64,000 nucleotides of DNA from Branchiibius hedensis (GTDB taxonomy: Bacteria; Actinomycetota; Actinomycetes; Actinomycetales; Dermatophilaceae), in the NCBI RefSeq assembly GCF_900108585.1, contig NZ_UESZ01000001.1, positions 2,356,001 to 2,420,000 on the forward strand, read 5' to 3'. Positions 29,812 through 40,177 of this stretch are shown one piece after another. The translations under genes were made by a program, and so were the position numbers. The first letter of the stretch is position 1; the number at the start of each line of letters is the position of its first letter. Under the pieces are notes generated by a model. It made no database searches and was not told the origin of the DNA. It saw nothing but the letters and a program-made list of their open reading frames with translations.

Positions 29812-30482
29812 AGGTCCGCCTCCTGTTGTTTGGCCAGCGTCTCGCGCAGCTTCGCCAGTGCCCGGTGCTGGGCGACGCGAACCGCGCCGGCGGACATCCC
29901 GAGTGAACTGGCGGTCTGCTCCGCGGTCAGGCCGACCGCGACCCGCAGGGTCAGGATCTCGCGCTGCTGCTCCGGCAGAGTGGACAGCAGATCCCACACC
30001 CGGACGGCTTCGTCGGCGCTGACGGCCCGCTCTTCGGGGCCGGGTGCCAGATCTTCGACCGCGGGGAACTCCTCGGTCGGGACGGGGTCCTTCATGGCGC
30101 CACGACGCACATCGGCCACCTTGTTGGCGGCGATGCGGTAGACGAACGCTTCGAAGGGCAGACCGCGATCGGTGTACCGGGGCAGCGCGACGAGCACAGC
30201 CACACACACCTCCTGCGCGACATCTGCCGCTACGTCGGTGGCTGCTGCGTATCTACCCAGTCGCGCACGCGCGTAGCGCAGCGACAGTTGATGCACAGCG
30301 GCCATCAGATCGTTGGTCGCGACGTCATCGCCTTGCCGGGCCTGCGTCACAAGATCACGCAGGGGGGTCTGCGCGTTCTCCGGTGATATCGCTGTAACCG
30401 GCGGAAACGTTACGGAGCTGGACGGTAGGTCACCTGCCGCCTCACCGGTCGAGCGTGGTTTGCGTAGCGGGCCGAGGCTCAC
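29808..30482 (-). CDS. sigD: ECF RNA polymerase sigma factor (SigD/ShbA type)
   Basis: GTG 30482 is supported by AAGGAG 7-8 bases upstream and gives 224 aa. Sigma region 2 covers about residues 55-125 ([21 protein letters not shown] and [16 protein letters not shown]), and region 4 about 165-218 with [23 protein letters not shown] and the recognition helix [18 protein letters not shown]. It directs RNA polymerase to its own promoters and is paired with the membrane anti-sigma gene just downstream. The Streptomyces counterpart in this location (ShbA) controls the principal sigma factor gene; whether that holds here is unknown. Confidence 0.9.
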   Translation of the reverse strand: MSLGPLRKPRSTGEAAGDLPSSSVTFPPVTAISPENAQTPLRDLVTQARQGDDVATNDLMAAVHQLSLRYARARLGRYAAATDVAADVAQEVCVAVLVALPRYTDRGLPFEAFVYRIAANKVADVRRGAMKDPVPTEEFPAVEDLAPGPEERAVSADEAVRVWDLLSTLPEQQREILTLRVAVGLTAEQTASSLGMSAGAVRVAQHRALAKLRETLAKQQEADL

Positions 30483-30578
30483 TGCACCACTCCTTACCGA
30501 CGATCGCTGACGTTTCGTTGATTGCTCAACCCATCAACCATAGGCATGTCGTCCCCCGCGCGAGCAACTCTGGGTGAA

Positions 30579-30640
30579 CTCCGGTGCAAACACACAGCGG
30601 CGCGCCCGTCCCTGCCGCAGCAGTGACGGGCGCACCGGAG
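30579..30640. terminator. Two-tier hairpin between groEL and sigD
   Basis: An outer 9-bp stem pairs CTCCGGTGC (30579-30587) with GCACCGGAG (30632-30640). An inner 9-bp stem pairs GCGCCCGTC (30602-30610) with GACGGGCGC (30625-30633), so the two share bases at 30632-30633 and cannot both close fully. It probably ends groEL transcription, or acts in the sigD leader. The rest of the 353-bp gap holds only the tandem repeat listed next and the sigD ribosome site. Confidence 0.5.
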
Positions 30641-30655
30641 GGTTGGATCAGTGCT

Positions 30656-32464
<1,809 letters not shown>

Positions 32465-32467
32465 TCA

Positions 32468-32537
32468 ACGCAGGCGCCCCGGCCGTGGCCCGTTGTGTCC
32501 GCGAGGGACTCTGGGCGCACGAGCCGGGGCGCTGCGT
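32468..32537. other. Stem-loop in the groES-groEL spacer
   Basis: ACGCAGGCGCCCCGGC (32468-32483) pairs with GCCGGGGCGCTGCGT (32523-32537) with one bulged base. The stem takes up most of the 98-bp spacer. It could slow read-through or be an mRNA processing or stability site that separates GroES from GroEL output. Confidence 0.5.
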
Positions 32538-32547
32538 GTGAGGTTCG

Positions 32548-32841
32548 TCAGCCGACAACCGCGAGGACGTCGCGCGCGGACAGGATCAGCAGCTCCTCGC
32601 CGCCGTACTTGACCTCAGTGCCGCCGTACTTGGAGTAGATGACCTTGTCACCAACGGCGACGTCCAGCGGCACGCGCTGGCCCTTGTCGTCGATGCGGCC
32701 CGGGCCGATCGCCAGGACTTCGCCCTCCTGGGGCTTCTCCTTGGCGGTGTCCGGGATGACCAGACCGGACGCGGTGGTTTGCTCGGCCTCGACCGACTTG
32801 ACCACGATGCGGTCTTCGAGCGGCTTGATGTTCACCGACAC
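32548..32841 (-). CDS. groES: Co-chaperonin GroES
   Basis: The 97-aa protein starts at GTG 32841 with AGAGGAAGG 8 bases upstream. It has the GroES beginning [29 protein letters not shown], whose mobile loop contacts GroEL, and the end [28 protein letters not shown]. It caps the GroEL ring. It is the first gene of the groES-groEL operon under the CIRCE-controlled promoter. Confidence 0.97.
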   Translation of the reverse strand: MSVNIKPLEDRIVVKSVEAEQTTASGLVIPDTAKEKPQEGEVLAIGPGRIDDKGQRVPLDVAVGDKVIYSKYGGTEVKYGGEELLILSARDVLAVVG

Positions 32842-32946
32842 GGTGGGACCTTCCTCTTGGATTCGTTGCGTTTGAGGGTGCGTCCGCCTCGTGGTTTCCG
32901 CCGGTTTCGCGGGGCCGCCGTCGCGGGGGTCGACCCTGGTCTGCCG

Positions 32947-32973
32947 TTAGCACTGTCCGAGGCGGAGTGCTAA
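32947..32973. promoter_or_regulatory. CIRCE operator 1 (HrcA site) of groES-groEL
   Basis: TTAGCACTG-N9-GAGTGCTAA matches the CIRCE consensus TTAGCACTC-N9-GAGTGCTAA except for one base. It overlaps the expected transcription start of groES. HrcA binding here would block transcription until heat stress. Confidence 0.93.
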
Positions 32974-32978
32974 CTCTG

Positions 32979-33007
32979 AATCTAGGCGCGCGTTGGCACT
33001 CATGCAA
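32979..33007 (-). promoter_or_regulatory. groES-groEL promoter
   Basis: On the minus strand TTGCAT (33007-33002) and TAGATT (32984-32979) are separated by exactly 17 bases. The -35 lies inside CIRCE operator 2 and the start point would fall in operator 1, so both operators cover the promoter. Confidence 0.75.
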
Positions 33008-33019
33008 GCCGAGTGCCAA
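32993..33019. promoter_or_regulatory. CIRCE operator 2 (HrcA site) of groES-groEL
   Basis: TTGGCACTC-N9-GAGTGCCAA is a perfect 9+9 inverted repeat with the CIRCE spacing; it differs from consensus only by the symmetric A to G change at position 3. It covers the -35 region. Confidence 0.9.
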
Positions 33020-33102
33020 CCCTTTCCCGTACGCCGAGAGCGAACCCCCGCACGCACGTCACTCGCGCGCGTTGTGCCGCCACCAGGGACCGCGACAGCA
33101 CA

Positions 33103-33146
33103 ACGCACCCCCACTCGGGCTGGTTATGCCGCAGGTGGGGGTGCGT
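33103..33146 (-). terminator. Terminator hairpin behind the FMN reductase gene
   Basis: ACGCACCCCCAC (33103-33114) pairs perfectly with GTGGGGGTGCGT (33135-33146) around a 20-base loop, 13 bp after the stop of the reductase gene. It also insulates the groES promoter. Confidence 0.7.
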
Positions 33147-33158
33147 CAGGCGTCAGAT

Positions 33159-33698
33159 TCAGGCGGCGACGGGTGCTTCGGCCTCCACCAGCGCCAGCAG
33201 GGCCGCGGCGAAGCGGTCCTGGATCTCCGCGCTGAAGACGTCAACGTCGATCGCGGTCTGCGACACGATGGCGTCCTCCAGCACGTGCGCTCCGGCGATC
33301 TTGGCCGAGCGCGCGGCGTCCGCGTGCGACCACTTGCCGCCGAACGGCGTGGGGGTGGTGCCGACGACGGTGAACGGCTTGCCCACGATCGCGCCGGCGC
33401 CGTAGGGGCGGGACAACCAGTCGATGGCGTTGTTCAGGACGGCCGGCATCGTGCCGTTGTATTCCGGCGTGACCGCGAGCACGCGGTCCGCGGCAGCGAC
33501 CTTGTCGCGCACTGCGGCAGCAGCCGCCGGCACGCTCGCCTCGGTGTCGATCTCCTCGTTGTAGAACGGCAGATCGGCCAGGCCGTCGACGATCACCAGG
33601 TCCACACCCTCGGGTGCGTTGTCGCGCAGGGTCTCGGCGAGGCGGCGGTTGACGGAGTCGGCGCGCAGGCTGCCGACGAGGACGGCGACGGTGGTCAT
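33159..33698 (-). CDS. NADPH-dependent FMN reductase family protein
   Basis: ATG 33698 with AGGAG 7 bases upstream gives 179 aa. The flavodoxin-like fold shows VGSLRADSVNRRLAETL for the FMN phosphate site, AVTPEYNGTMPAVLNNAIDWLSRP as the family hallmark, and VVGTTPTPFGG near residue 115. It likely reduces FMN, quinones or azo/chromate-type compounds with NAD(P)H as soluble dimer or tetramer. The divergent TetR gene 98 bp away with a shared palindrome suggests repression until a toxic compound appears. Confidence 0.9.
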   Translation of the reverse strand: MTTVAVLVGSLRADSVNRRLAETLRDNAPEGVDLVIVDGLADLPFYNEEIDTEASVPAAAAAVRDKVAAADRVLAVTPEYNGTMPAVLNNAIDWLSRPYGAGAIVGKPFTVVGTTPTPFGGKWSHADAARSAKIAGAHVLEDAIVSQTAIDVDVFSAEIQDRFAAALLALVEAEAPVAA

Positions 33699-33741
33699 GG
33701 GGGTTCTCCTAGAAAGTCTGAAATGGGGTACGCTGACGATT

Positions 33742-33763
33742 AAACGGACCGCGGTCCGCTTTG
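33742..33763. promoter_or_regulatory. Palindromic TetR-type operator between reductase and regulator genes
   Basis: CGGACCGCGGTCCG (33745-33758) is a perfect 14-bp palindrome flanked by AAA and CTTT, so it extends imperfectly to about 20 bp. It lies in the middle of the 98-bp divergent gap and is the obvious binding site of the adjacent TetR protein. Confidence 0.75.
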
Positions 33764-33796
33764 TCAATTGCCCTCAACCGTAGAGTGATCCACGTC

Positions 33797-34396
33797 ATGT
33801 CCAAGCCGATGCCGTTGCCGTTGCCGGTGGCCTTCGGCGCGCCCACCGAACGTGCCGACGCAGCGCGCAACCGCGAAGCGCTGCTCTGCGCCGCCCGGCA
33901 GATCGTCGCCGCCGAAGGCATCGACGCCCTCACCATGGATCGCCTGGCCGCGTCGGCCGGTGTCGGCAAGGGCACCGTCTTTCGCCGGTTCGGCTCGCGC
34001 GAAGGCGTCATGGGCGCCCTGCTCAACGAGCACGCCCGGGCCTGGCAGGAGAGCGTCATCTCCGGCCCACCGCCGCTGGGCCCGGGAGCCGGTCCACGGG
34101 AGCGACTCATCGCGTTCGGTGCGTCGCTGTTCGAGCTGAACCGCAGCAGCACCGAGCTGATCGCCGCGGCCGGCGAATCGGTCCAACGCTCCTACGCCAC
34201 AGAGAGTTTCATCGCCACTCACGTGCGCTACCTGCTGCGGTCAGCTGGCGTCACCGGCGATCTCACGCTGCTGGCCGTCGCCCTCATCGCGCCCCTCGAC
34301 CGCCGGATCCTTGACCAACAGGTGCGGATCGAGCACATGGACCGCGACCGGATCCTCGCCGGCTGGGCCGACCTCGTCGACCGGATCCTGGCCTGA
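33797..34396 (+). CDS. TetR-family transcriptional regulator
   Basis: ATG 33797 gives 199 aa; an upstream GTG at 33785 is also in frame. The helix-turn-helix lies at about residues 25-70 (ALLCAARQIVAAEGIDALTMDRLAA and VGKGTVFRRFGSREG). The rest is the helical ligand-binding domain. It most likely represses the divergent FMN reductase gene and itself through the palindrome at 33745. The ligand is unknown. Confidence 0.9.
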   Translation: MSKPMPLPLPVAFGAPTERADAARNREALLCAARQIVAAEGIDALTMDRLAASAGVGKGTVFRRFGSREGVMGALLNEHARAWQESVISGPPPLGPGAGPRERLIAFGASLFELNRSSTELIAAAGESVQRSYATESFIATHVRYLLRSAGVTGDLTLLAVALIAPLDRRILDQQVRIEHMDRDRILAGWADLVDRILA

Positions 34397-34424
34397 GGTG
34401 TTTCAGCTGATCCTGCCGGAGACC

Positions 34425-35045
34425 ATGCCCGACGTCCTCGCTGCCGAGGGCAACCAGGAGGCACCCATCTCCGCGGACGCAGCCGCCACCCGCACCCGGG
34501 CTGACTACGGCCGCGTATCGCGCTGGGCACTGGGCCTGGTGGGCACCGCGGGCGCCACCTTCGCCATCCTGCTCACCGGAGCCGCCCTGGCCATGCTCGA
34601 GACCGGCGACCACGCCCCGGCCGCCGCGCCCTTCGCTCTGGTCGCGCTCGCGATCGGGATCCCTTGCACCTGGCTGCTTTTCGCGCTGCACCGCTCGGGT
34701 CGACGCCTGGCCCGGGCCGCCGGCTTCTGGGCCGACCTGCCCTACCGCGTCGGCCAGCGGACGCCCACCAACCGCGATTGGTTCGCGGCTCGGTACGTGA
34801 GTTGGGAAGCCGACCTCATGCTGCGGATGATCACCGTGGTGTTCGCCGCGCTGGGCGCGATCTTTGCGCTGTTCCTGACCGTTGGTGCCATCGTCCGGGC
34901 GGACCCAGCCTCGTTCGTGATCATGGCGGCGGCGGAGACGGTACTTCTCGCAGCCGTCTGCGCTGGACAGTTCGGCGGCGTCCAGCGGATCCAGAACGGC
35001 TACGTCTCACGCGATCCCGCCACCTTCGCGCGGCGACACCGTTGA
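34425..35045 (+). CDS. Hypothetical membrane protein with four helices
   Basis: I do not recognise a named family. ATG 34425 follows GGAG closely and gives 206 aa; a GTG at 34398 is possible but lacks a ribosome site. After a 30-residue polar leader there are two pairs of hydrophobic segments (about residues 36-58, 63-85, 134-156 and 160-180), separated by a basic loop with WADLPYRVGQRTPTNRDWFAARYVSWEADLMLR. It follows the TetR gene by 28 bp and is convergent with rbsK with a 1-bp gap. Confidence 0.7.
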   Translation: MPDVLAAEGNQEAPISADAAATRTRADYGRVSRWALGLVGTAGATFAILLTGAALAMLETGDHAPAAAPFALVALAIGIPCTWLLFALHRSGRRLARAAGFWADLPYRVGQRTPTNRDWFAARYVSWEADLMLRMITVVFAALGAIFALFLTVGAIVRADPASFVIMAAAETVLLAAVCAGQFGGVQRIQNGYVSRDPATFARRHR

Positions 35046-35046
35046 G

Positions 35047-35865
35047 CTAGAGCGAGCCGTCGGGTTGCGCGCCCTGCCACGACACCGCCTGCGCGCCAGC
35101 GGCATTCGCCTCCCGCAACGCAGCCGCGTCGTCAAGACCCCGGGCCAACGCAGCGGCCAAGGCACCACAGAAGGTGTCGCCGGCGCCCGTGGAGTCCACC
35201 ACCCGGCGTACGCCGATCCCCGCCTCCCGCGCCACCTCACCTGACCCGCGGGTCCAGGTGGCACCCTGCGACCCCAGGGTCGTCACGACCGACACGGGTC
35301 GCAGACCGGCGTCCTGCAGCTGCCCCGCCTCGGTCTCGTTGACCACCACGGGATCGGCCAGCGCGATCACGTCAGCTGGCAGATCGGCGTACGGCGCGAG
35401 ATTGAGCACGACTCGCGCACCGGCTGCGTGAGCGGCGCGAGCAGCGGATGCCACCACCTCGAGCGACACTTCAAGGGAGCACAGCAGCACGTCGCTGGCG
35501 GTCAATCCGGAAGGCGCCGAGGCTGATTCGTTGGCTCCCGGGATCACGATGATGGAGTTCTCACCGTCGTCGGAGACGGTGATCAGCGCCGTGCCGGTGG
35601 GCTGATCACCGGCCCGCGCGATCTGGGTTCTCAGGCCGGCGTCGGTGAGCCGGGCCAGATAGGCCGTGCCGAGGTCGTCGTCGCCCACGCAACCGACCAT
35701 CACCACCTCCACTCCCGCACGGGCCGCCGCCATGGCCTGGTTGCCGCCCTTCCCGCCGGCGAAGCGACCGGCGGAACGACCCATGATGGTCTCCCCCGGC
35801 GCCGGATGGTGCGGCACCCGGGTCACCAGGTCGACGTTGAGGGCGCCGAGCACGTAGACGGTCAT
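35047..35865 (-). CDS. rbsK: Ribokinase-family sugar kinase
   Basis: The 272-aa protein has the pfkB/ribokinase fold: VLGALNVDLVTRVP at the N-terminus, GGKGGNQAMAAARAG as signature 1 (about residue 37), GANES in the middle, and DSTGAGDTFCGALAAALARG as signature 2 with the catalytic Asp near residue 228. It should phosphorylate ribose at C5. Its start overlaps the nucleoside hydrolase stop (ATGA), so hydrolase-released ribose is passed to the kinase in a nucleoside salvage unit. Confidence 0.9.
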   Translation of the reverse strand: MTVYVLGALNVDLVTRVPHHPAPGETIMGRSAGRFAGGKGGNQAMAAARAGVEVVMVGCVGDDDLGTAYLARLTDAGLRTQIARAGDQPTGTALITVSDDGENSIIVIPGANESASAPSGLTASDVLLCSLEVSLEVVASAARAAHAAGARVVLNLAPYADLPADVIALADPVVVNETEAGQLQDAGLRPVSVVTTLGSQGATWTRGSGEVAREAGIGVRRVVDSTGAGDTFCGALAAALARGLDDAAALREANAAGAQAVSWQGAQPDGSL

Positions 35866-36806
35866 CGCAGGGTTTCCAGCCAGAGGTTCGCGTACCGCGC
35901 GGCGTCGACCTCCAGCGCCACCTCGATGCGCGGGGCGGGGCCGTGCGGGTCGTGGCTCATGTCGCCGTCCCAGTCGCGGCGGTCGACGATCGTGCGACCC
36001 CGCGACCAGGACCCACCGAGTTCGACGCGCATCGGCAACTCACGAGTCGTCAGCCCCGCCGGGTCGATGACCGCGCAGACGGCTCCGGCGTCACCGATGG
36101 TCGCGGCGGCACTGCCGAACCGGTCGCACTGGAAGGTGATCAAGGCACCACCCAGACGTGCCGCCTCAGACGAGGTCAGTGCCGCTGCCTGCTCCCGGCT
36201 CACCACGGGCGCGTAGAAGACGTCGAGGCCGTACATCGTGACGGCGATGCCGAGTTCCGCTGTTGCGGCGAGGACGATGGCGGCCGCCTCCGGGTCGTGG
36301 AAGACGTTGAATTCCGCTGAAGCAGTGGCATTTCCGACATCCGCAGCGCCGCCCATGAAGACGATGCGTTCGATCTTCGGCGCCACCTGTGGGTAGCTGC
36401 GCAACAGCAAGGCGATGTTGGTCATCGGCGCCAGCGGGATCAGCGTGATCCGCTCCGGCGAGGCCAGCAAGGTGTCGCGCAACAGCTCCACCGCGTGTCG
36501 CGGATCGGCCCTGCGCGCGGCCGGCGGCCAACCCAAGTCACCCATCCCGTCGTCGCCGTGCACGTGCCGCGCGTCGACGGGAGCCTCCAGCAGCGGCCGA
36601 TCGGCGCCGCGGGCCACCGGGACGTCGTCGCGGCCCGCCGCATGAAGCGCGATCAGCGTGTTGCGCACGACGTCGTCAACGGGCGCGTTCCCGCCGACAC
36701 AACTGACGGCGCGCAGGTCCAGCGCAGGGTGTCGGCCGGCGAGCAACAGCGCGCACGCATCATCGACACCCGTATCGACGTCCAGGATCACCGGAATGCC
36801 ACTCAC
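35862..36806 (-). CDS. Inosine-uridine-type nucleoside hydrolase
   Basis: GTG 36806 (VSGIPVILDVDTGVDDACALL) gives 314 aa; an ATG at 36827 is also possible and would overlap the divergent methyltransferase start. The calcium-binding DVDTGVDDA motif lies at residues 9-17, LAPMTNIALLLR and VFMGGAADVGNATASAEFNVFHDPEAA are the other family motifs. It splits ribonucleosides into base and ribose. The open frame beyond the start is an antisense artefact of the methyltransferase gene. Confidence 0.88.
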   Translation of the reverse strand: MSGIPVILDVDTGVDDACALLLAGRHPALDLRAVSCVGGNAPVDDVVRNTLIALHAAGRDDVPVARGADRPLLEAPVDARHVHGDDGMGDLGWPPAARRADPRHAVELLRDTLLASPERITLIPLAPMTNIALLLRSYPQVAPKIERIVFMGGAADVGNATASAEFNVFHDPEAAAIVLAATAELGIAVTMYGLDVFYAPVVSREQAAALTSSEAARLGGALITFQCDRFGSAAATIGDAGAVCAVIDPAGLTTRELPMRVELGGSWSRGRTIVDRRDWDGDMSHDPHGPAPRIEVALEVDAARYANLWLETLR

Positions 36807-36825
36807 ATGAGCCAAACTAGCGACC

Positions 36826-38052
36826 ATGGACGCCGAACTCGTCGCCCGCCTCGCGACCGGCGAAGGGTGGGGTCTGTTGCAATCGCTGCCGCCGTACGAC
36901 GAGCACGCGGCGATCGCTCTCGGCTCCCGGTTGCGGGCGGACGGCTTCGATCCCGATCTGGTGGCGGCCGCACTGACCCAGTCCCGGTTGCGGTCGCGCG
37001 CGGTCGCGAAGTTCGGCGACGCCGCCCAACAAATGCTGTTCACGGCCGACGGCGTGGAGCAGGCCACCCGGGCGAGGATCGCCGCGCTGCACGCGTCCCG
37101 GTTCGCCGACGCCGGCGTGGAGACGGTCTTCGACCTGGGTTGCGGGATCGGCGCCGACGCCATCGCCCTGGCCGAGGCCGGACTGCAGGTGCACGCCGTC
37201 GACGCCGACGAGGCGACCGCTGCGGTGGCAGCGGTGAATCTGCGCCCGTGGCAGCGGGTCTCGGTTCAACAGGCCCGCGCCGAGGACGTCGTGATGCCCT
37301 CCGGGGAAGCGGCCCGTGGCGTCGGAGCGTGGCTTGACCCAGCCCGCCGGACACCGGGGGTCACCGACGCGAAGGGGCGCACTCGGCGTACGTTCTCGCT
37401 CGAGGAGTTGGCACCGAGGTGGGATTTCGTGCTCGACGTTGCCCACCGGTTACCCGCTGTCGGCGCCAAGCTCAGCCCGTCGATGCCGCACGGATCAGTC
37501 CCGAATGATGCTGCAGCGGAGTGGGTTTCCTACCGTGGCGAAGTCCTGGAGTGCGCCGTGTGGTGGGGCTCGTTGGCGCCGGTCAAGGGTCGCAGCGCCG
37601 TCGTGGTGCTGGACGAGCACGCGCCGGAGCGCATCACCGAGGCCGACGCAGCCGACGCGACGACTGAAACGGCGAACCTCGATCAGGTGCATGGCTTCCT
37701 CTACGAGGCAGATCGCGCCGTGATCCGAGCGGGCTTGACCGGAGCGCTGATCAATGCGGTCGACGGCCGTGAGCTAGCACCGGGCCTGGGCTACGTCGTA
37801 TCGGCCAAACAGCGCTTCGTGCCGTGGGCCAAGAGGTACGCCGTGCGCGAGGCAATCCCGTTCAACGTCAAGGCTCTTCGCGCCCGGCTACGCGACGAAC
37901 AGATCGGCAACCTGACCATCAAGAAGAAGGGGGTGTCGCTGGATGCCGATGCGTTGCGCCGACAGCTGCGGCTGAGCGGGTCGCGGTCCGGCACCATCGC
38001 CATCACCCGGGTCAGCGGCGTCCAAGCGGTCCTGCTGCTCGCCGACGAGTAG
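36826..38052 (+). CDS. Class I SAM-dependent methyltransferase with THUMP-like C-terminal domain
   Basis: The 408-aa product has a helical N-terminus of about 95 residues, then a Rossmann methyltransferase fold with the SAM motif FDLGCGIGADAIALAEAG (about residue 101) and HAVDAD, and AWLDPARRT in place of the usual catalytic motif. The last 80 residues (PFNVKALRARLRDEQIGNLTIKKKGVSLDADALRRQL) are the THUMP-like domain of actinobacterial members. RNA methylation is plausible but not shown. It ends exactly where the convergent tsaD gene ends, with no base between. Confidence 0.85.
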   Translation: MDAELVARLATGEGWGLLQSLPPYDEHAAIALGSRLRADGFDPDLVAAALTQSRLRSRAVAKFGDAAQQMLFTADGVEQATRARIAALHASRFADAGVETVFDLGCGIGADAIALAEAGLQVHAVDADEATAAVAAVNLRPWQRVSVQQARAEDVVMPSGEAARGVGAWLDPARRTPGVTDAKGRTRRTFSLEELAPRWDFVLDVAHRLPAVGAKLSPSMPHGSVPNDAAAEWVSYRGEVLECAVWWGSLAPVKGRSAVVVLDEHAPERITEADAADATTETANLDQVHGFLYEADRAVIRAGLTGALINAVDGRELAPGLGYVVSAKQRFVPWAKRYAVREAIPFNVKALRARLRDEQIGNLTIKKKGVSLDADALRRQLRLSGSRSGTIAITRVSGVQAVLLLADE

Positions 38053-39099
38053 CTACATCTGGACTTGTTCGACCGGCAAGGACGAGTCGGTGCCCAGATC
38101 CAGCGCCGATGGCGGCAGCCCGCGCTGCACGATCTGCGATCCCAGCGCCGCGACCATCGCCCCGTTGTCGGTGCACAGCCGGATCCGCGGCACCCGAAGC
38201 TCGATTCCTGCTGCCGCACAACGCTCTTCGGCCATTGCCCGCAACCAGCGGTTCGCGGTGACCCCGCCACCGATCTGCAGGTTGCGGATGCCGTACTCCT
38301 GGCACGCGTCGATCGCTTTGCGGGTCAGCACGTCGGCCACCGCTTCACTGAACGACGCCGCGATGTCCGGCAGGTTCAGCTGGGCTCCGTCGCGCTGCTG
38401 CTCCTGCACGTAACGCACGACTGCGGTCTTCAGCCCCGAGAAGGAGAAGTCGTAGCGGTGCCGCTCCAGGTCCTTGCGTGCGGTCAGCCCCCGCGGGAAG
38501 GCAATGGCCGTGGGTGAGCCGTCCACCGCGAGACGGTCGATTTCAGGTCCGCCCGGGTACGGCAGGCCCAGCACCCGCGCAACCTTGTCGAAGGCTTCCC
38601 CTGCTGCGTCATCGATGGTCCGACCCAATGCGGTGATGTCGGTGGCGATGTCGTTGACCAGCAGGAGGTCGGTGTGACCACCCGACACCAACAGGGCCAC
38701 GGTCGGCGAGGGCAACGGACCGTGGTCCAGCACATCCGCGCACACATGGGCCGCAAGGTGATTCACGCCGTAGAGCGGCTTGTCCAACGCCCACGCGACG
38801 GCCTTCGCCGCCGCGACTCCGACCATCAGCGCGCCGGCCAGGCCCGGTCCCGAGGTCACCGCGACCGCGTCGACGTCGGACAGCGCGTGCCCCGCTTCGG
38901 CCGCAGCGCGCGACATCATCGGGATCATCGCTTCCAGATGCGCCCGGCTCGCGACCTCCGGCACCACGCCACCAAAACGCGCGTGCAGGTCGACGCTGGA
39001 AGCGACCGCGTCGGTGAGCAGGGTGTTGCCGCGCACGAACGCGACTCCCGTTTCGTCGCAGGAGGATTCGATCCCCAGCACCAGAGGTTCAGTGGTCAC
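38053..39099 (-). CDS. tsaD: tRNA N6-adenosine threonylcarbamoyltransferase TsaD
   Basis: The 348-aa protein is the catalytic subunit for t6A at position 37 of ANN-decoding tRNAs. It has the ASKHA fold with [13 protein letters not shown] at the start, metal-binding HLAAH ([12 protein letters not shown], about residue 113), [10 protein letters not shown] and [10 protein letters not shown]. It works with TsaB and TsaE, whose genes lie just upstream in the same operon. Its start overlaps the rimI stop. Confidence 0.96.
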   Translation of the reverse strand: MTTEPLVLGIESSCDETGVAFVRGNTLLTDAVASSVDLHARFGGVVPEVASRAHLEAMIPMMSRAAAEAGHALSDVDAVAVTSGPGLAGALMVGVAAAKAVAWALDKPLYGVNHLAAHVCADVLDHGPLPSPTVALLVSGGHTDLLLVNDIATDITALGRTIDDAAGEAFDKVARVLGLPYPGGPEIDRLAVDGSPTAIAFPRGLTARKDLERHRYDFSFSGLKTAVVRYVQEQQRDGAQLNLPDIAASFSEAVADVLTRKAIDACQEYGIRNLQIGGGVTANRWLRAMAEERCAAAGIELRVPRIRLCTDNGAMVAALGSQIVQRGLPPSALDLGTDSSLPVEQVQM

Positions 39100-39536
39100 A
39101 TCAACCGCCGCAGGATCAACGCGTCGATGTCACCGGGCTGGTAGTAGCGCCGCCGCACCTGGATCTGCTCGAAGCCGAACTTCTCGTACAGCGCGATCGC
39201 CGGAGCGTTGTCCGCTCGCACCTCCAACAGCACGGCTTCCGAACCCGCCGCCTGCGCCAGCAGCCACTCCATCAACGAGCGCCCGAGCCCCGTCCCCTGA
39301 TGCGTGGGCGCCACCGCAATCGTCATCACGTCGGCTACGTCGCCGCCGTGGTCCAGCCCGGCGTACCCGACGATCTCCTCGTCGTCGGTCGCCACGACGT
39401 ACCGCCGCCTCGGCCGACCAGCCAGTTCCCGCCACCAGGTCGCCTGGCTCCACGCCCACGGCCCGAAGAGTTCCTTCTCCAGCACGTCCAACGCCGCCAG
39501 ATCCGGCCACTGCATGTCCCGCAGTTCGACGCTCAC
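39096..39536 (-). CDS. rimI: Ribosomal protein S18-alanine N-acetyltransferase RimI
   Basis: The 146-aa GNAT protein has [23 protein letters not shown] as the acetyl-CoA motif A (Q/RxxGxG/A) and [21 protein letters not shown] as motif B with the Tyr. Family and position between tsaB and tsaD define it as RimI, which acetylates ribosomal protein termini. Stop-start overlaps on both sides show tight coupling. Confidence 0.93.
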   Translation of the reverse strand: MSVELRDMQWPDLAALDVLEKELFGPWAWSQATWWRELAGRPRRRYVVATDDEEIVGYAGLDHGGDVADVMTIAVAPTHQGTGLGRSLMEWLLAQAAGSEAVLLEVRADNAPAIALYEKFGFEQIQVRRRYYQPGDIDALILRRLM

Positions 39537-40168
39537 GTCAGCACCGACTTCACGCCTGTCGCCGGCTTGGCGTCCGGCTGGCGCAGGTAGAGCGGGCGCA
39601 CCTCATCCAACGGCTCCCCCGCCGCCTGCCGCCGGACCACCTCGGTCGCCAACCAGCCGGCGTCCACGTCCAGTGGCTCGATGCCCACGGGCAGGTCGTC
39701 GGGGTAGAGCAACGGCCCACGACCCGCCGTCGGCAATCGGCGTACGTCGATCGGCAGCTCCCCGGGCAGGCTCACCGAAGGCGCGGATCGGCGTACGCCC
39801 TGTGAGTACACGGCCCAGTAGACCTCTTTGCGCCGCGCGTCGGTGGCCACAGCGAACTCATCCAGCGGTACGCCCGCAGCCAGCGCGTCCAGACTGCACA
39901 GACCCACGACCGGGATCCCGAGTGCATGACCCAGAGTCATGGCCGTCATCACGCCCACTCGCAGACCGGTGTAGGGACCCGGCCCCACGCCCACTGCGAC
40001 CTGGGTCAACTCCGACTTGGGGATGCCCGCCATCACCTCGTCGATGACCGGCATCAGGATCTCGGCGTGCCGCCGGGCATCGATCACCGAGTGCGATGCC
40101 ACGACCCGGCTGCCGTCGTGCACGGCAGCGGTGACCGCGTTCGTCGCGGTGTCGAGGGCGAGCAGCAC
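39533..40168 (-). CDS. tsaB: tRNA threonylcarbamoyladenosine biosynthesis protein TsaB
   Basis: The 211-aa protein has the TsaB opening LLALDTATNAVTAAVHDG, then GVGPGPYTGLRVGVMTAMTLG (about residue 60), typical of this inactive TsaD paralogue that scaffolds the TsaD-TsaB-TsaE complex. It starts 9 bp after tsaE. Confidence 0.94.
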   Translation of the reverse strand: MLLALDTATNAVTAAVHDGSRVVASHSVIDARRHAEILMPVIDEVMAGIPKSELTQVAVGVGPGPYTGLRVGVMTAMTLGHALGIPVVGLCSLDALAAGVPLDEFAVATDARRKEVYWAVYSQGVRRSAPSVSLPGELPIDVRRLPTAGRGPLLYPDDLPVGIEPLDVDAGWLATEVVRRQAAGEPLDEVRPLYLRQPDAKPATGVKSVLT

Positions 40169-40177
40169 CCGACAAGG

